Assembly: GCF_019203985.1 (NCBI RefSeq)
Contig: NZ_JAGSPD010000002.1
Span: 186,001-250,000, forward strand
Direction: 5' to 3'
DNA length: 64,000 bases
Source: Winogradskyella luteola
GTDB taxonomy: Bacteria; Bacteroidota; Bacteroidia; Flavobacteriales; Flavobacteriaceae
Below the pieces are notes generated by a model that was not told where the DNA came from, searched no databases, and worked only from the letters and a program-made list of their open reading frames with translations. This document shows, one piece after another, positions 62,667-64,000 of the stretch; position 1 is the stretch's first letter, and every line of letters starts with the position of its first letter. The position numbers were made by a program, and so were the translations under genes.

Positions 62667-64000
62667 ATGAAAAGAACTTTACTTATCTTATTATTAATAA
62701 TTTACACAACAGCAACCGTAAAATCGCAAACTGTTTGGTCTGCAAAAAATACTGTTGACGCCGATACTGGCAATAACCCTTACACCATTGCCTCAGGTTT
62801 AATAGACGGAGATTCCAACTTAGATATTCTAGTGGGTACAGATGAAGATAATATCATTGTATGGTACAAAGGAAATGGTGATGGAACATTTGTAAAGCAA
62901 ACTGCCGTGGCCAATACTATAGTTAATGTTGTTGGATTGAAATTAATTGATTTAAATACGGATGGGGATTTGGATATTTTAGCTGTAGGCTTTGGAAATT
63001 ATGCAGCAGGTTATGGTCAAAATTCTAAACTGGTTTGGTTTGAAAATGATGGCAATGGCACTTTTGGTGCAGAACAGTTAATTACTGATGTTTATGATGG
63101 TATGAGTGGTGTTTTTGCTGGTACTATAGATGGTGATGCCACAATTGATATCGCTGTAACATCTTTGGTCGGTAGCGAAGTTATTTGGTTTCCAAATAAT
63201 GGTTCTGGAGTTTTTGGATCTGCTGTTAGTATAGACCTAACGCTTAATTCGCCAGCGGTTATTAATATGAAAGATATAGATAGCGATGGAGATTTAGATG
63301 CAGTAATTGCAACTGCAAACTACGCTACAGATGTTATAGAGATATTTAGAAATAACTTGGTTCCAAGTGGAACAGCTACTTTTACCAAAGATGCTACCTC
63401 AGTAGCAACAGGTAAAAAAGGGATTTTCAATGCCACTTTCGAAGATTTGGATGGAGACTCAAATTTAGATATCCTAGCCACCGAAGTATCATGTGGTGCT
63501 TTTTGTGGTAACACACCTGGCAACTTATTTTGGTACGAAGATAATGGCTCTGGTTTTACTGAAACAACGTTTACCACAACCATCACCAATCCTTCTGTTG
63601 CCCAATTTATAGATATTGATGAAGATGGTGTAAACGATATTATCCTTAGCAGTGGCACTTCTGGTGGCGGTAATGATTTAGTTTGGTTTAAAAACAACGG
63701 CTCAGGAAGTTTTGATGGTGAGACGGTTATAGATGCTACACAAAGTCAAGCTTTTGTTTATTCAGTAAATGACTTTGACGATGATGGAGATATGGATATA
63801 GCGAGTTGTGCATACAATGAGGATGATTTAAATTATTTTGAAAATTTATTTGAAACCTTAGATGTAGATAATTTAGATTTTAGTAGTATAAAGATATTTC
63901 CTAACCCGACAAAAGATGTATTAAATTTTGAAGGTTTTACTAGCTCAACTATTAAGGTTTCAATCTTCGATCTACAAGGAAAACGTATTTTGAAGCAATC
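62667..64000 (+). CDS. Secreted VCBS/FG-GAP repeat protein with T9SS sorting domain, 3' truncated
   Basis: An open frame begins at ATG 62667 and runs off the window after 444 codons without a stop. The signal peptide is MKRTLLILLLIIYTTATVKS. Repeats of ~45-55 residues carry the VCBS/FG-GAP pattern, for example SGLIDGDSNLDILVGTDEDN, LIDLNTDGDLDILAVGFGNY, DIDSDGDLDAVIATANYATD and DFDDDGDMDIASCAYNEDDL. The D-x-D-x-D-G-D-x-D loops should bind calcium and build a beta-propeller. The last visible part, IKIFPNPTKDVLNFEGF then VSIFDLQGKRILKQ, is the type A T9SS C-terminal sorting domain, so the stop should be shortly past the window. Confidence 0.85.
   Translation, partial: MKRTLLILLLIIYTTATVKSQTVWSAKNTVDADTGNNPYTIASGLIDGDSNLDILVGTDEDNIIVWYKGNGDGTFVKQTAVANTIVNVVGLKLIDLNTDGDLDILAVGFGNYAAGYGQNSKLVWFENDGNGTFGAEQLITDVYDGMSGVFAGTIDGDATIDIAVTSLVGSEVIWFPNNGSGVFGSAVSIDLTLNSPAVINMKDIDSDGDLDAVIATANYATDVIEIFRNNLVPSGTATFTKDATSVATGKKGIFNATFEDLDGDSNLDILATEVSCGAFCGNTPGNLFWYEDNGSGFTETTFTTTITNPSVAQFIDIDEDGVNDIILSSGTSGGGNDLVWFKNNGSGSFDGETVIDATQSQAFVYSVNDFDDDGDMDIASCAYNEDDLNYFENLFETLDVDNLDFSSIKIFPNPTKDVLNFEGFTSSTIKVSIFDLQGKRILKQ

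Noticed and set aside
1..64000. tRNA, rRNA, CRISPR array, insertion sequence or prophage
   Set aside because: No cloverleaf-like sequence in the intergenic gaps, no rRNA-like stretch, no regularly spaced direct repeats, and no transposase, integrase or phage structural gene was found.

Overview
The window comes from an AT-rich marine-type member of the Flavobacteriaceae (Bacteroidota). The evidence is a C-terminal type IX secretion sorting domain, a TonB receptor with a CarboxypepD_reg-like N-terminus, a DUF5916 protein, lipoproteins with a Cys-Ser-Asp-Asp type N-terminus, a monofunctional proline dehydrogenase, adjacent topoisomerase IV genes, and repeated TAnnTTTG promoter -7 elements instead of sigma70 hexamers. 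Genus or species cannot be named from the sequence alone.

Layout. (1) 1-20.7 kb is a Wzx/Wzy-type surface polysaccharide (capsule or O-antigen) locus: end of a flippase, a Wzy polymerase, four GT4 glycosyltransferases, a hexapeptide acyltransferase, two tandem TupA-like ATP-grasp proteins, a sugar-transfer-associated ATP-grasp protein, a glutamine-dependent asparagine synthase, a PglC-type initiating phosphoglycosyltransferase, an opposite-strand HAD/ATP-grasp pair, a DegT aminotransferase, a PglF/CapD dehydratase, a Wza-like export lipoprotein and a Wzc-like tyrosine kinase. (2) 20.7-37.1 kb is mostly housekeeping: proline dehydrogenase, AroB, DinB proteins, an Lrp regulator, an M14 carboxypeptidase, an XRE regulator, TerC, the parE-(small membrane protein)-parC operon, a DUF481 protein, YchF, a WYL regulator and a dicluster ferredoxin. 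(3) 37.2-50.7 kb has an acyl-CoA reductase, SerC, SerA, DUF937/DUF6146/DUF6787-like proteins, a TonB receptor with flanking secreted proteins, a DUF5916 outer-membrane protein, LolD-like ABC ATPase and an outer-membrane lipoprotein. (4) 50.7-60.8 kb has an Amt ammonium transporter followed by two convergent operons made almost entirely of amide-bond enzymes. (5) 61.2-64 kb has fumarase and the start of a secreted VCBS-repeat protein that runs off the window.

The most interesting region is 52.3-60.8 kb. A plus-strand set (alpha/beta hydrolase, M17 aminopeptidase, ATP-grasp ligase) meets, with 3 bp between stop codons, a minus-strand set (alpha/beta hydrolase, RimK-like ATP-grasp with a histone-H1-like lysine tail, GCS2 carboxylate-amine ligase, class I glutamine amidotransferase, putative circularly permuted ATP-grasp). 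Four putative amide ligases, an amidotransferase, a peptidase and two esterases look like a pathway that builds and trims a small peptide or amide, or modifies a protein tail. I know no product for it. ATP-grasp enzymes are also over-represented in the capsule locus (four of them), suggesting an amino-acid- or peptide-decorated polysaccharide.

Regulatory structure is visible in several places: two TGACA-N6-TGTCA operators spaced 100 bp apart between a DinB gene and its divergent WYL regulator; TTACA-N2-TGTAA dyads around an XRE gene; six genes with a perfect inverted repeat ending 0-17 nt before the start codon; a hairpin-rich 233-bp gap inside the polysaccharide operon; and two copies of a degenerate ~75-bp intergenic repeat. 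I saw no rRNA, tRNA, CRISPR array or insertion sequence.
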